Source of the DNA: Sphingopyxis witflariensis
Lineage (GTDB): Bacteria; Pseudomonadota; Alphaproteobacteria; Sphingomonadales; Sphingomonadaceae
DNA: 64,000 nucleotides
Assembly (NCBI RefSeq): GCF_002205635.1
Contig: NZ_NISJ01000014.1
Location: forward strand, 36,324-100,323
Direction of reading: 5' to 3'
Under the pieces are notes generated by a model that was not told the DNA's origin, ran no database searches, and was given only the letters and a program-made list of their open reading frames with translations. This document shows, piece after piece, positions 1-10,431 of the stretch. Position 1 is the stretch's first letter; every line of letters starts with the position of its first letter. The position numbers and the translations under genes were made by a program.

Positions 1-481
1 TTTCGGATGGCGCGATCAGCGCGTCGCACTTGCGGTACAACTTGCGCAGCCACGCCACCATGAGCGGTTCGACGAAGGAGAGATTATAATAGCGGAAATA
101 GGTTTCGAAGCGCGTGTGCACCGAACAGGCGACCGGAAGCTTGCGCCGCCGCGCCCACGCCGCCGCCTGTCGCGACACGCGATCGGGGCTGGAAATATGG
201 AGAATATTGGGTGCAAACTCGGCAATATCCTGCCGCACCCGCGACGAAAAAGACACTGGAATACGATATTCGGCACGCCCCGGAATCGCGAAGGACGGCA
301 CGCTGACAAGGTCGCCGGTCGGTTCGAAATCGGGGTTGGCGACGGTCGGCGAATAGACCCGCACCGCCGCTCCCTGCTCCAGAAGATAGCCGACCAGACG
401 GTTCAGCGCCTTGTTGGCGCCGTCGACCGTCATGTTGTAATTGCCGCTGAAGAGGGCGATGCGTAGATCCGAAACGTCCAT
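1..481 (-). CDS. GT4-family glycosyltransferase, N-terminal part (cut by window edge)
   Basis: The reverse strand reads from ATG at 481 without a stop to the window edge, giving the first 160 residues. It starts MDVSDLRIALFSGNYN and continues with a Gly/Asn-rich N-terminal Rossmann segment (DGANKAL), then HISSPDRVS and a CSVHTRFETYFRYY stretch. This is typical of the donor-independent half of GT-B glycosyltransferases related to GDP-mannose-dependent mannosyltransferases. The catalytic EX7E region would lie outside the window, so the sugar specificity cannot be read. It is followed upstream (in coordinates) by the CorC-like gene on the same strand, 53 bp away. Confidence 0.75.
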   Translation of the reverse strand, partial: MDVSDLRIALFSGNYNMTVDGANKALNRLVGYLLEQGAAVRVYSPTVANPDFEPTGDLVSVPSFAIPGRAEYRIPVSFSSRVRQDIAEFAPNILHISSPDRVSRQAAAWARRRKLPVACSVHTRFETYFRYYNLSFVEPLMVAWLRKLYRKCDALIAPSE

Positions 482-534
482 CGCGCCGCGCTAGTCCCAT
501 CGCGGCGCAAAGGCAATTGCGTCGGCCATCGCCA

Positions 535-1476
535 TCAATAGTCGTCAGGGCGTTCCAGCGGCGCCTCAAGGTCGACCGCCACCGGCGGATGGAGCCGCAG
601 GCGGTGGACGCGGCGCTCGTCGGCCTCGGTCACCTCGATGCGCCAGCCGCTCGGGTGGAGCAATATCTCGCCGACCTCGGGCACATGACCTGCGAGGACA
701 GCGGCGAGGCCGCCGAGCGTGTCGACATCCTCCTCGACCTCGACAAGCCGCGGATCGATCGCTTCGCCGACGTCGTCGAGTTCGGCGCGCGCATCGGCCT
801 CCCAACAGCCATTTTCGCCGGGCGTGAACAGCAGCACCGGCTCGTCATCATACTCATCCTCAATCTCGCCGACGATTTCCTCGACCAGATCCTCGATCGT
901 GACCAGCCCCTCGGTCCCCGAATATTCGTCGATGACGATCGCCAGATGGGTGCGCTGCGCGCGCATGTCGGCGAGCAGGTCGAGCACCCCCATCGATTGC
1001 GGCACGTAAAGCGGCTGGCGCAGCAGGTCGATCAGCGGGGGTGGCGGGCGCCCTTCGGCGAGCACCGCGAACACATCCTTGACGTGGATCATCCCGACCA
1101 CTTCATCGAGCGTCTCGCGATACACCGGCAGGCGGCTGTGGCCCGCCTCTACGAACAGCGCGATGATGTCGGCAAAGCTCGCACTTTCGGAAATCGCGAT
1201 GATATCGGCGCGCGGCACCGCGACATCGTCGACCGTCTGTTCGCCAAAATGCAGAAGATTGCGCAGCATCTTGCGCTCGATCGGCGACAAATCGCCGACG
1301 ACGCTGCTGCCGCGCCGATCCTGCCCCTCTTCTTCGGCTTCGTCGATGACATCCTCAATCTGCTCGCGCAGCGAGGGCTCGTTCGCGCCGCCGAACAACA
1401 ATGTCCGTATGCCGGCCCAAAGGCCGGATCTACTGTCCTCTTCCGATCGGGTCGAAGATCCCTGGTCGTCGGGCAT
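535..1476 (-). CDS. CorC/HlyC-type CBS-domain protein
   Basis: A 313-residue soluble protein with an acidic N-terminus, a CBS pair at about residues 75-200 (VPRADIIAI, then HSRLPVYRETLDEVVGMIHVK split over the repeat) and a C-terminal CorC/HlyC domain (EYGT-like IDEYSGTEGLVTIEDLVEEIVGEI). Family members are linked to Mg2+/Co2+ efflux or act as cytosolic regulatory halves of such transporters. There is no transmembrane DUF21 domain, so it is the short CorC type. It lies 30 bp downstream of ybeY, the usual ybeY-corC pairing. Function beyond the family is inferred. Confidence 0.88.
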   Translation of the reverse strand: MPDDQGSSTRSEEDSRSGLWAGIRTLLFGGANEPSLREQIEDVIDEAEEEGQDRRGSSVVGDLSPIERKMLRNLLHFGEQTVDDVAVPRADIIAISESASFADIIALFVEAGHSRLPVYRETLDEVVGMIHVKDVFAVLAEGRPPPPLIDLLRQPLYVPQSMGVLDLLADMRAQRTHLAIVIDEYSGTEGLVTIEDLVEEIVGEIEDEYDDEPVLLFTPGENGCWEADARAELDDVGEAIDPRLVEVEEDVDTLGGLAAVLAGHVPEVGEILLHPSGWRIEVTEADERRVHRLRLHPPVAVDLEAPLERPDDY

Positions 1477-1506
1477 GATGCTCTGTGTATCCTAAGTTAA
1501 TCCAAC

Positions 1507-2004
1507 TCACGCATATGGATTGGCGATGCCCAGCGATGCAAGCGCTTTCACTTCCAACGCCTCCATCGCCGATGCTTCGGGGTCGTCGATATGGTCGTAA
1601 CCGACCAGATGCAGCGCGCCATGGACGATCAGATGGGTCGCATGGTCGGCCAGCGAAATCCCCTTTTCCTCCGCCTCGCGCGCGCAGGTCTCGCGCGCCA
1701 GCACGATATCGCCGAGCAATATTTCGCCGTCGTCGCTGTTCGACAGACTTTCGAGCAGATCGGCCTGCACCTGCGGAAAGGACAGCACATTGGTCGGCTT
1801 GTCCTTGCCCCGGAAATCGCGGTTGAGCGTCTGAACCTCGGCATCGTCGGTCAGCCGCACCGCGACCTCGACCATCGGCGCCGCATCGGCAAGGCTCGCA
1901 AAGGGCGTCAGCTTGAGCGCGGCGGCCACCGCCTCCCCCGCCCGCGCTTCCCAATCGAGAACATCGGGCCAGGGCTGGGCTTCATGGGATTCGACGATCA
2001 GCAT
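1507..2004 (-). CDS. ybeY: endoribonuclease YbeY
   Basis: A 165-residue single-domain metalloprotein involved in 16S rRNA 3-prime-end maturation and 70S ribosome quality control. The zinc-binding signature HGxxHLxGYDH is intact, with histidines 128, 132 and 138. The conserved NxxxRxKDKPTNVLSFP stretch lies at about residues 61-77. Length matches the family. The usual upstream neighbour phoH is not adjacent here; the next gene upstream is a penicillin-binding protein. Confidence 0.95.
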   Translation of the reverse strand: MLIVESHEAQPWPDVLDWEARAGEAVAAALKLTPFASLADAAPMVEVAVRLTDDAEVQTLNRDFRGKDKPTNVLSFPQVQADLLESLSNSDDGEILLGDIVLARETCAREAEEKGISLADHATHLIVHGALHLVGYDHIDDPEASAMEALEVKALASLGIANPYA

Positions 2005-2115
2005 ATTGGGGTCCAGAAACAGAAAGGCGCAGGCGCGCTGGAACGGGGAGATATCATCGCGGCGACGCTATCGCGGCGCGCGGATGGTGGACAGCGGAAA
2101 TTTCCCTAGACCTCG

Positions 2116-4149
2116 CTACGGCGGGGGCGGCGCGGGCTCGGCGGCGGGCGGAGGCCGGTCGATCGGCAGGCGCAAGTCGATGCGATTGCCGCTAATCTCG
2201 GTCGTGATCACCGCATCACCCCCCTCGATCCCGAGGCGCGTTTTCTCGCCGACCGGAATCGCCCCAATGTCGGGAATGTCGAGCGGCTGGACCGGACCGC
2301 GCGGGTCGGTCGCTGGCGCGGGCGCCTTGCGCTGCTGCTTCTGGCCATGCGCCTCGGTCATGAAATCGCGCCAGATCCGCGCGGGCAGGCCGCCGCCCGA
2401 TATGCCCTGAAGCGGCGAATTATCGTCATTGCCGATCCACACCCCGACGACCAGACCATTGGCATAGCCGACGAACAGCGCGTCACGATTGTCCTGGCTG
2501 GTCCCGGTCTTGCCAAAATTGGCCTGCGGAAGCCGCGCCGCACGGCCGGTGCCACGGTTGACTGCGGCGCGCAGCATCTGTTCGATCGCGTCATGTTCCT
2601 TCGACCCGAAACGGCTGGGCCCCCGGAACAGGCTTTCGAACCAGCCCATTTCCTCGGCCTGAAAGGCGTGCGGTTTGACCGGATAGCTGTTCGCCGCGAC
2701 CGCAGCATAGGCGGCGGTGAGTTCGAGCAGCGTCATGCTCGACGTTCCGAGCGCAAGGCTCGGGTCGCCCTCCGCCATCGGCGCGGTGACGCCCAGGTCG
2801 CGCGCCATGCGGATCACCTTGTCGTCGCCAACCTCGCGCAGCAACCGCACCGCGGCAACATTGCTCGACGTCGCAAACGCATCCTCGAGCGTGAGCGACG
2901 GCGAATAGGCCCCACCGGCATTTTTCGGCCGGTACGATCCGGTTTCAATCGCCTCATTGCCGATCCGGTCATCGGGTTTCCAGCCGTCGCGGAGCGCCGC
3001 CAGATAGACGAATAATTTGAAGGTCGACCCCGGCTGGCGCCGTGCCTGCGTCACGCGGTTGAAGGGCGATGCCGCATAGTCGCGCCCGCCGACCATCGCC
3101 ACAACCTCGCCATTCGGGCGCATCGCGACGAGCGCGACCTGCGCCTTGCCCAGCCCGGCGCGGCCGGTCACCCGCCGCGCGACGCCCTGAAGCCGTGCGT
3201 CGAGCGTCGTGGTGATCGTCTCGCGCGAATAGCCGACATCGCTCAATTTACGCGCCTCGGGCAGCGCCCAGTCGGCGAAATAGGTGCCGGTGGGCAAGGT
3301 GTTGCGGCTGCGCACGTCGATCCGCGGCGCGCGCAGCGACTTCGCCTCACGCTCGGTGAGATAGCCGGTGGCCGCCATCGCATTGAGAACCAGCCGCATC
3401 CGCTTTTCGGCAAGGTCGGGGTTCTTGGTCGGCGCGAGGCGCGACGGCGCCTGCACCAGCCCCGCAAGCATCGCCGCCTGCGCCGGGGTCAGCTTCTCGG
3501 GCTGGCGATAGAAATAATGCATCGACGCCGCGCGCAGCCCATAGGTGTTGTCGCCGAAATAAGCGTTCGACAAATAGCGTTCGAGAATCTCGTCCTTGGT
3601 CAGCCACGCCTCGAGCCAGAAAGCGATCAGCGCCTCGCGCGCCTTGCGCCCCAGCGTGCGCTTCGGCGTCAGAAAGGTGAATTTCGCGAGCTGCTGAGTG
3701 ATCGTGCTGCCGCCCTGCGTCCGCCCGCCAGTGACATTGCTCCACACCGCGCGCGCGATGCTGCGCGGATCGATGCCCCAATGGCTGTAGAAACGCCGAT
3801 CCTCGATCGCGAGAAAGGCGCCGGTGACATGCTTGGGCAACGCCTTCGCCTTCACCGGCGTATCGACGATCGCCCCGATGCGCGCGATCGGCGACCCGTT
3901 GGACGCGAGCAAGGTGATCTGCGGCGGGGCGATCGGCTCGAGCGACTTCGACAAGGGCGCGGTGAGTGCGAGCCAGCCGACAAGGAGGATGAAGGCGACG
4001 CAGAAAACCGCAAAGCCGCGCGCGATGCGGCGAGCCCATTTGCGACGGCGCGATTCGGGCGCCGCCGACGCGTCCGCGTCGACCAAGGGCGCGCCCGCCA
4101 TCGCGGCGGGGATCGGATCGGGGGTTGGGGCTTTACGGAACCATGTCAT
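2116..4149 (-). CDS. class A penicillin-binding protein (glycosyltransferase/transpeptidase)
   Basis: A 677-residue bifunctional murein synthase, membrane-anchored by one N-terminal helix at about residues 45-62. The GT51 domain shows the catalytic EDRRF...HWG motif (Glu 116), GGSTITQQLAK and a KDEILERYLSNAYFG segment. The transpeptidase domain shows SxxK in GSTFK, SxN in SSN and KTGTS. The reading frame is open 54 codons further upstream to 4311, but that stretch translates a dispersed palindromic repeat, so the start is placed at the ATG at 4149 (MTWFRKAPT). The Pro-rich C-terminus ends in PPPAAEPAPPPP. It belongs to the PBP1A-like group; the precise orthologue is not determined. Confidence 0.9.
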   Translation of the reverse strand: MTWFRKAPTPDPIPAAMAGAPLVDADASAAPESRRRKWARRIARGFAVFCVAFILLVGWLALTAPLSKSLEPIAPPQITLLASNGSPIARIGAIVDTPVKAKALPKHVTGAFLAIEDRRFYSHWGIDPRSIARAVWSNVTGGRTQGGSTITQQLAKFTFLTPKRTLGRKAREALIAFWLEAWLTKDEILERYLSNAYFGDNTYGLRAASMHYFYRQPEKLTPAQAAMLAGLVQAPSRLAPTKNPDLAEKRMRLVLNAMAATGYLTEREAKSLRAPRIDVRSRNTLPTGTYFADWALPEARKLSDVGYSRETITTTLDARLQGVARRVTGRAGLGKAQVALVAMRPNGEVVAMVGGRDYAASPFNRVTQARRQPGSTFKLFVYLAALRDGWKPDDRIGNEAIETGSYRPKNAGGAYSPSLTLEDAFATSSNVAAVRLLREVGDDKVIRMARDLGVTAPMAEGDPSLALGTSSMTLLELTAAYAAVAANSYPVKPHAFQAEEMGWFESLFRGPSRFGSKEHDAIEQMLRAAVNRGTGRAARLPQANFGKTGTSQDNRDALFVGYANGLVVGVWIGNDDNSPLQGISGGGLPARIWRDFMTEAHGQKQQRKAPAPATDPRGPVQPLDIPDIGAIPVGEKTRLGIEGGDAVITTEISGNRIDLRLPIDRPPPAAEPAPPPP

Positions 4150-4223
4150 GCTTGGTTCGCGTATTACAATCACAATACAGCCTAGGCAAATGGCTTTGAT
4201 GGGCGCGCGCTGGCAGGGGAAGC

Positions 4224-4355
4224 ATCCTCCCTGTCGCGAAGCGATGGGGAGGGGGACCGCCGCGAAGCGGCGGTGGAGGGGCCGAGGCGCTCCTGCCCCT
4301 CCGTCAGCCACCTACGGCGCCTGCCACCTCTCCATGCCTGCGGCACAGGGAGGAT
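4224..4355. repeat. dispersed palindromic repeat, family A (full pair)
   Basis: A two-armed element bounded by ATCCTCCCTGT and its reverse complement ACAGGGAGGAT. Each arm contains smaller hairpins such as CCGCCGCGAAGCGGCGG and a CCTACGG/CCGTAGG-like core. Closely related copies occur near 10333, 18938, 23027 and 46896. It lies between the PBP start and the DUF2200 gene and probably folds as a long imperfect cruciform or RNA hairpin. Confidence 0.85.
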
Positions 4356-4387
4356 CGCTCGTCTGCTCCCAATCGTTCCCGGCCCTT

Positions 4388-4457
4388 CGTCACCACGGAC
4401 TTGATCCGGGGTCCAGCTTTTCCGACGGCCAAGGCGTCCCCCCGCGAAGGCGGGGGC
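4388..4457. repeat. dispersed palindromic repeat, family B/C composite
   Basis: This contains the hairpin formed by ACGGACTTGATCCGGGGT followed by a second hairpin CCCCCGCGAAGGCGGGGG. The same GGACTTGATCC core recurs near 9212 and 46651, and the CCCCGC-GAAA-GCGGGG core recurs near 12856, 15910 and 23190. Together with the family A copy it fills the 328-bp gap between the PBP gene and the DUF2200 gene; no gene is seen in that gap. Confidence 0.75.
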
Positions 4458-4477
4458 TATGTCGGGTCGAAACCCGC

Positions 4478-4834
4478 CTAATTCCGTAATATCTTCTCCA
4501 TCGCCTTCCCCCGAGCGAGTTCGTCGATCAACTTGTCGAGATAGCGCAATTCGCGCATCAACGGCTCTTCGATAGTCTCGACCCGGATGCCGCAGATCAC
4601 TCCGGTGATCAATTCGCGCGCGGGGTTCAGCTTGGGTGCGGCGGCAAAGAAATCCTCGAACGTCGTGCCTTTCGCCAATTCGCCCTCCAGCCCCGTCTGG
4701 CTGTAGCCGGTCAGCCAGCGAATAATCTCGTCAACCTCGGCCTTCGTCCGCCCCTTCTTCTCCGCCTTGGCGATATAATGCGGATAGACGCTCGCGACGC
4801 TCATCGAATAGATGCGGTGCTTCGTCATCATCAT
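4478..4834 (-). CDS. DUF2200 family protein
   Basis: A 118-residue soluble protein. The N-terminal segment [20 protein letters not shown] and the following [20 protein letters not shown] match the conserved start of DUF2200, whose biochemical function is not known. Three consecutive Met codons (4834, 4831, 4828) are possible starts; the third (MTKHRIY) is the usual family start. The neighbours are the PBP gene and serB on the same strand, with no sign of an operon with a clear theme. Confidence 0.85.
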   Translation of the reverse strand: MMMTKHRIYSMSVASVYPHYIAKAEKKGRTKAEVDEIIRWLTGYSQTGLEGELAKGTTFEDFFAAAPKLNPARELITGVICGIRVETIEEPLMRELRYLDKLIDELARGKAMEKILRN

Positions 4835-4953
4835 TGCCTCTCGCCCGCTGCCGTTTCAGTCCGGATTCGGCGCCTTTTCCTGTCACCGGCGAGGCCGATA
4901 CGGTCCGTGCCATGCCCAGAAGCCAGAGACGAGCCGGCCGGACAGGATGCTCT

Positions 4954-5838
4954 CTACCCCAGCACCCAACTCCGCCGCGAATAGCCCTGCGCCCACAGCA
5001 GCGCGCTCAAATCATGATGCCGCACCACCGCCGCAGCGGCTTCGGCCGCCGCCGGATGCGGATAATAGCCGACCCCCAGCCCCGCCGCGGTAATCATCGG
5101 AATATCGTTCGCGCCGTCGCCGACCGCCAGCGTCTCGGCCAGCGGCAGGCCGTGCGCCGCCGCTTCGGCCTTCAGCGTCTCCAGCTTGGTGCTCGCATCG
5201 ACGATCGGCTCGATCACGCGCCCGGTCAGCTTGCCGTCCGCAATCTCCAGTTCGTTCGCGATCACCTTATCGAACCCGATCGCTTCGCCCACCGGGCGAG
5301 CAAAGGCGGTGAAGCCGCCCGAGATCAGCACCGAATGTGCGCCATGCGCCTTCATCGTCTGCACCAGGGTCCGCGCGCCGCGGGTCAGCCGCACGCGCTC
5401 CATCCGACATTCGGCCAGCACCGATTCGGCCATCCCGCCGAGCAGCCCGACGCGCTCGGTCAGCGCGGCGCGGAAATCCAGTTCGCCGCGCATCGCGCGT
5501 TCGGTGATCGCCGCAATCTGCGGCTTCAGCCCGGCATAATCGGCGAGTTCGTCGATACATTCGACGGTAATCATCGTCGAATCCATGTCGGCGATGATCA
5601 GCTTCTTGGTGCGGTCGCCCAGCGGCTGGACGATGACGTCGAGTGCGCCATGATCCATTTTCGCCAGTTCGGCGCGGGCGCTGACCAGGCTGCCGTGAAA
5701 GACGATATCGGCGGCATCGCCCTCGTCCAGCCAGTGTGGCGCGCCGACATCATGCCCCGTCGCATCGAGCCGGTCGATTGCTTCGCGGACCACCTCGCCC
5801 GTCAGCTTCCCGGCTGCTATCAGCGTTGCGACGAACAT
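4954..5838 (-). CDS. serB: phosphoserine phosphatase SerB
   Basis: A 294-residue HAD-superfamily enzyme catalysing the last step of serine synthesis, phosphoserine to serine. Motif I is ADMDSTMI with the nucleophile and acid aspartates, motif II lies in the ISGGFT segment, and motif IV is GDGANDIPM. An N-terminal segment of about 75 residues precedes the catalytic domain, as in ACT-type SerB. It is divergent from miaA, and the two annotated start codons overlap by two bases, leaving no room for separate promoters unless one start lies further inside. Confidence 0.93.
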   Translation of the reverse strand: MFVATLIAAGKLTGEVVREAIDRLDATGHDVGAPHWLDEGDAADIVFHGSLVSARAELAKMDHGALDVIVQPLGDRTKKLIIADMDSTMITVECIDELADYAGLKPQIAAITERAMRGELDFRAALTERVGLLGGMAESVLAECRMERVRLTRGARTLVQTMKAHGAHSVLISGGFTAFARPVGEAIGFDKVIANELEIADGKLTGRVIEPIVDASTKLETLKAEAAAHGLPLAETLAVGDGANDIPMITAAGLGVGYYPHPAAAEAAAAVVRHHDLSALLWAQGYSRRSWVLG

Positions 5839-6811
5839 GGCATCTCCTTCATCATCTTTCCGGCCCCAGCCCTCTCAGGCCAGTCCTCCTGTTGCGCTTA
5901 TCGCCGGACCCACCGCCAGCGGCAAGAGTGCATTGGCGGTCGCGCTCGCCCAAATTGTCCCGAACGCGGTGGTGATCAACGCCGACGCAAGCCAGGTCTA
6001 TGCCGACCTCGCGATCTTGTCGGCACGCCCGACGGAGGATGAAATGGCGGGCATCCCGCACCGCCTGTTCGGCTGCATCGACGGCGCCGAGGCCTATAAT
6101 GCCGCGCGCTGGGCGGCCGACGCCACTGCGGAAATCGCCGACGCCCATGCCGCGGGAGCACTCCCCATCCTCGTCGGCGGCACCGGCCTCTATATGAGCA
6201 CATTGCTCTTCGGCATCGCGCCGGTGCCCGAAATCGATCCCGGGATTCGCGCTGCGGTCCGCGCGATGGAGGTCGCCGACGCGCACGCCGCGCTCGCGCA
6301 GCACGACCCCGCCGCCGCCGCGCGCCTTCACCCCGCCGACACCACCCGCGTCGCCCGCGCGCTCGAGGTCGTCCGCTCGACCGGCCGGCCGCTGGCCGAC
6401 TGGCACGGCGCCCGCGAAGGCGGGATCGCCGACACCATCGCCCTCACCCCGCTGATCCTCCTGCCACCGCGCGACTGGCTGCGCGAGCGCTGCGACCGCC
6501 GGCTCGAGATGATGTTCGACGCCGGTGCGATCGACGAGGCGGAGGCGCTGCTCGCGCGCGGCCTCGACCCCGATCTTCCCGCGATGCGCGCGATCGGGGT
6601 GCCGCAAATCGCGCGCCATCTGGCGGGCGAGATCGACCGCGCCGAAGCGCTCACTCTCGCTCAGGCGGCGACGCGGCAATATCTGAAGCGCCAAAGTACG
6701 TGGTTCCGTAACCAACCCCCTGCCGATTGGCCACGCCACGAAACGTCATTATCAATCGACAATATCGATGAATTAGCAATAATATTACGCGATAGCTTGT
6801 TGACAAGATAG
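5837..6811 (+). CDS. miaA: tRNA dimethylallyltransferase MiaA
   Basis: A 324-residue enzyme that adds the isopentenyl group to A37 of tRNAs reading UNN codons. The P-loop [15 protein letters not shown] is at about residues 23-37, followed by [11 protein letters not shown] and the ARPT loop, and [15 protein letters not shown] in the middle. The first 20 residues are low-complexity Ser/Pro-rich and may be untranslated if a downstream start is used. Its last codons contain the TTGACA proposed as the ilvB promoter -35 element. Confidence 0.93.
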   Translation: MASPSSSFRPQPSQASPPVALIAGPTASGKSALAVALAQIVPNAVVINADASQVYADLAILSARPTEDEMAGIPHRLFGCIDGAEAYNAARWAADATAEIADAHAAGALPILVGGTGLYMSTLLFGIAPVPEIDPGIRAAVRAMEVADAHAALAQHDPAAAARLHPADTTRVARALEVVRSTGRPLADWHGAREGGIADTIALTPLILLPPRDWLRERCDRRLEMMFDAGAIDEAEALLARGLDPDLPAMRAIGVPQIARHLAGEIDRAEALTLAQAATRQYLKRQSTWFRNQPPADWPRHETSLSIDNIDELAIILRDSLLTR

Positions 6812-6830
6812 AATCATATACCTATTGCCC
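6802..6830 (+). promoter_or_regulatory. candidate ilvB promoter
   Basis: TTGACA at 6802-6807 is followed after 17 bp by TATTGC at 6825-6830. It lies in the end of miaA and about 80 bp before the ilvB start. The -35 box is a perfect consensus match, but the -10 box is weak. The leader between promoter and start is GC-rich with potential pairing (GCCCGC...GCGGCGC), but no leader peptide rich in Ile, Leu or Val is seen. Confidence 0.35.
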
Positions 6831-6909
6831 GCAACCTTGCTGCGGCGCACAAGCGCGCGGCTCGGGCGCACAGGTTCGTGCGCCTGCACAAGACGGAAGG
6901 AGCATAGTC

Positions 6910-8664
6910 GTGACGGAAATGAGTGGTGCCGACATGGTGGTTCAGGCGCTGGTCGACCTTGGGGTCGATACGGTGTTCGGCTATCCGGGCGGCGCGGTCC
7001 TTCCCATCTATGACGCGCTCTTCAAGCATCCGACGATCCAGCATATTCTCGTCCGCCACGAACAGGCGGCGACCCATGCGGCGGAGGGTTACGCCCGCTC
7101 GACCGGCAAGCCCGGCGTCGTGCTCGTGACCTCAGGCCCCGGCGCGACCAATGCCGTCACCGGCATCACCGACGCGCTGATGGATTCGATCCCGATGGTC
7201 GTGCTGACCGGCCAGGTTCCAACGACGCTGATCGGCACCGACGCCTTTCAGGAATGTGACACGGTCGGCATCACGCGCCACTGCACCAAGCATAATTATC
7301 TGGTGATGGACCCGGCGCGGCTCGGCCCGATCATGCACGAGGCTTTCTATATCGCGACCCACGGTCGCCCCGGCCCGGTGGTGATCGACATTCCGAAAAA
7401 TGTTCAGGTCGCGACCGGCAAATATATCGTGCCCGACATGATCGAGCATAAAAGCTATCGCCCGCAGGTCGAACCCGACAGCGCGGCGATCGCCGAAGCC
7501 GTCGCGATGATCGCCGCGTCCGAACGCCCGGTCTTCTACACCGGCGGCGGCGTGATCAACGCCGGCCCCGATGCGAGTGCGGCCTTGCGTCAGCTCGTCG
7601 CGCTCACCGGCGCGCCGATCACCTCGACCCTGATGGGGCTCGGTGCCTTTCCGTGCGACGACGACAAGTGGCTCGGCATGCTCGGCATGCACGGGACCTA
7701 TGAATCGAACATGGCGATGAACCGCGCCGACCTGATCATCGCGGTCGGCGCGCGCTTCGACGACCGGGTGACCGGGCGCCTCGACGCCTTCGCGCCCGAA
7801 GCGAAAAAGATCCACATCGACATCGACCGCAGCTCGGTGAACAAGATCGTTCCCGTCGACCTCGCGATCGTCGGCGACGCCGGCCGCGCGCTCGACGCGA
7901 TCATTGCGGGCTGGCAGACCGCCGGCCACAAGCCGCGCGACCTTGGCGAATGGTGGCGGCGCATCGACGGCTGGCGCGCAACGCGCTGCCTCGACTTCCC
8001 CGAGAAGAAAGAGGATGCCGCCGAAATCATGCCGCAGCGCGCGGTCAAGGCGCTGTACGATGCGACCCATGCGATGGACCCGATCATCACGACCGAGGTC
8101 GGTCAGCATCAGATGTGGGCGGCGCAGCATTTCGGCTTCCGCGGCCCCAACCGCTGGCTCACCAGCGGCGGCCTCGGTACGATGGGCTATGGCTTTCCCG
8201 CCGCCGTCGGCGCGCAGATCGCGCACCCGGGTCGCCTCGTCATCTGCATCGCGGGCGAAGCTTCGCTCCAGATGAACATTCAGGAAATGGGGACGGTCAG
8301 CCAGTACCGCCTGCCGGTCAAAATCTTCATCCTCAACAATCAGTGGATGGGGATGGTTCGCCAGTGGCAGGAACTCACCTATGAAAGCCGCTATTCGAAC
8401 AGCTATTCGGACAGCCTGCCCGATTTCGTGAAGCTCGCCGACGCCTATGGCTGGACCGGCCTGCGCATCGACAATTTCGGTGAGCTGGAGGACGGCATCC
8501 AGACGATGATCAACACCCCGGGTCCGGTGATTGTCGATTGCCGCGTCGCACAACTTGCCAACTGCTTCCCTATGATCCCATCGGGGGCCGCCCATACCGA
8601 CATGATCCTCCAGCCGAGCGACGTCACCGGCACGATGGACGACGAAGCCAAGGCACTGGTGTAA
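6910..8664 (+). CDS. ilvB: acetolactate synthase large (catalytic) subunit
   Basis: A 584-residue thiamine-diphosphate enzyme making acetolactate or acetohydroxybutyrate in branched-chain amino acid synthesis. The catalytic glutamate lies in VRHEQAATHAAEGYAR, followed by the FAD-binding middle domain and the cofactor motif AGEAS...NN. The motif reads GEA where enterobacterial enzymes have GDG; related variants (GDA, GEA) are usual in alphaproteobacteria as far as I recall. Translation is placed at GTG 6910 after GGAAGGAG; the ATG at 6919 is an alternative. ilvN begins four bases after its stop, so they form an operon. Confidence 0.95.
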   Translation: MTEMSGADMVVQALVDLGVDTVFGYPGGAVLPIYDALFKHPTIQHILVRHEQAATHAAEGYARSTGKPGVVLVTSGPGATNAVTGITDALMDSIPMVVLTGQVPTTLIGTDAFQECDTVGITRHCTKHNYLVMDPARLGPIMHEAFYIATHGRPGPVVIDIPKNVQVATGKYIVPDMIEHKSYRPQVEPDSAAIAEAVAMIAASERPVFYTGGGVINAGPDASAALRQLVALTGAPITSTLMGLGAFPCDDDKWLGMLGMHGTYESNMAMNRADLIIAVGARFDDRVTGRLDAFAPEAKKIHIDIDRSSVNKIVPVDLAIVGDAGRALDAIIAGWQTAGHKPRDLGEWWRRIDGWRATRCLDFPEKKEDAAEIMPQRAVKALYDATHAMDPIITTEVGQHQMWAAQHFGFRGPNRWLTSGGLGTMGYGFPAAVGAQIAHPGRLVICIAGEASLQMNIQEMGTVSQYRLPVKIFILNNQWMGMVRQWQELTYESRYSNSYSDSLPDFVKLADAYGWTGLRIDNFGELEDGIQTMINTPGPVIVDCRVAQLANCFPMIPSGAAHTDMILQPSDVTGTMDDEAKALV

Positions 8665-8668
8665 TCTG

Positions 8669-9184
8669 ATGAAAATTCAAACAGAAGCCGGCGAGCGCCA
8701 TGTGCTCGCCATCACCGTCGATAACGAAGCCGGGGTGCTCGCCAAGATCACCGGGCTGTTCACCGCGCGCGGCTATAATATCGAAAGCCTGACCGTCGCG
8801 GACATCAGTTCGGACCATGCGCTGTCGCGGATCACCATCGTCACCAATGGCCCGCCACCGATCATCGACCAGATCATCGCTCAGCTCGACCGGCTCGTCC
8901 CCGTCCACAAGGTCACCGACCTCACCGACGCGGGCGCGCATGTCGAGCGCGAGATCGCGCTGGTCAAGGTCGCGGGCACCGGCGACAAGCGGATCGAGGC
9001 GCTGCGCCTCGCCGATGTCTTCCGCGCGAAGGTCGTCGATACGACGATCACCAGCTTCATTTTCGAAATCACCGGCGCGAGCGAGAAAATCGATCGCTTC
9101 GTCGCTCTGATGCGCGAATGCGGCCTCGTCGAAGTCGGCCGCACCGGGGTCGTCGCCATCGCCCGCGGGGCGGAGGCGGCTTAA
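8669..9184 (+). CDS. ilvN: acetolactate synthase small (regulatory) subunit
   Basis: A 171-residue ACT-domain protein that activates the catalytic subunit and gives valine feedback inhibition. The N-terminal ACT domain includes VLAITVDNEAGVLAKITGLF and ARGYNIESLTVADIS; a second ACT-like C-terminal domain contains ASEKIDRFVALMREC. The start is four bases after the ilvB stop, consistent with translational coupling. Confidence 0.95.
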   Translation: MKIQTEAGERHVLAITVDNEAGVLAKITGLFTARGYNIESLTVADISSDHALSRITIVTNGPPPIIDQIIAQLDRLVPVHKVTDLTDAGAHVEREIALVKVAGTGDKRIEALRLADVFRAKVVDTTITSFIFEITGASEKIDRFVALMRECGLVEVGRTGVVAIARGAEAA

Positions 9185-9211
9185 ATTATTACAGATTGCG
9201 TTTCCAACACT

Positions 9212-10326
<1,115 letters not shown>

Positions 10327-10332
10327 CGGCCA

Positions 10333-10365
10333 ATCCTCCCTGTGGCCGCAGGCCATGGGGAGGAT
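10333..10365. repeat. dispersed palindromic repeat, family A (short form)
   Basis: ATCCTCCCTGTGGCCGCAGG is followed by CCATGGGGAGGAT: a single hairpin arm of family A directly after the ilvC stop. It could act as the transcript-end hairpin of the ilv operon, though no T-run follows. Confidence 0.7.
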
Positions 10366-10431
10366 TAACGACCGCCGGCTCTGCCCCGGCGATCACTTTC
10401 GCAAACGCAGGCAAAGGACTAAGGCCGGGCA

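Noticed and set aside
4150..4311. 54-codon N-terminal extension of the penicillin-binding protein
   Set aside because: It translates a family A repeat; the membrane-anchor start at 4149 is normal for the family.
7132..8595. 487-codon open frame on the minus strand opposite ilvB
   Set aside because: It is the antisense shadow of the GC-rich ilvB gene; its sequence is Arg/Asp/His-rich low-complexity with no family features.
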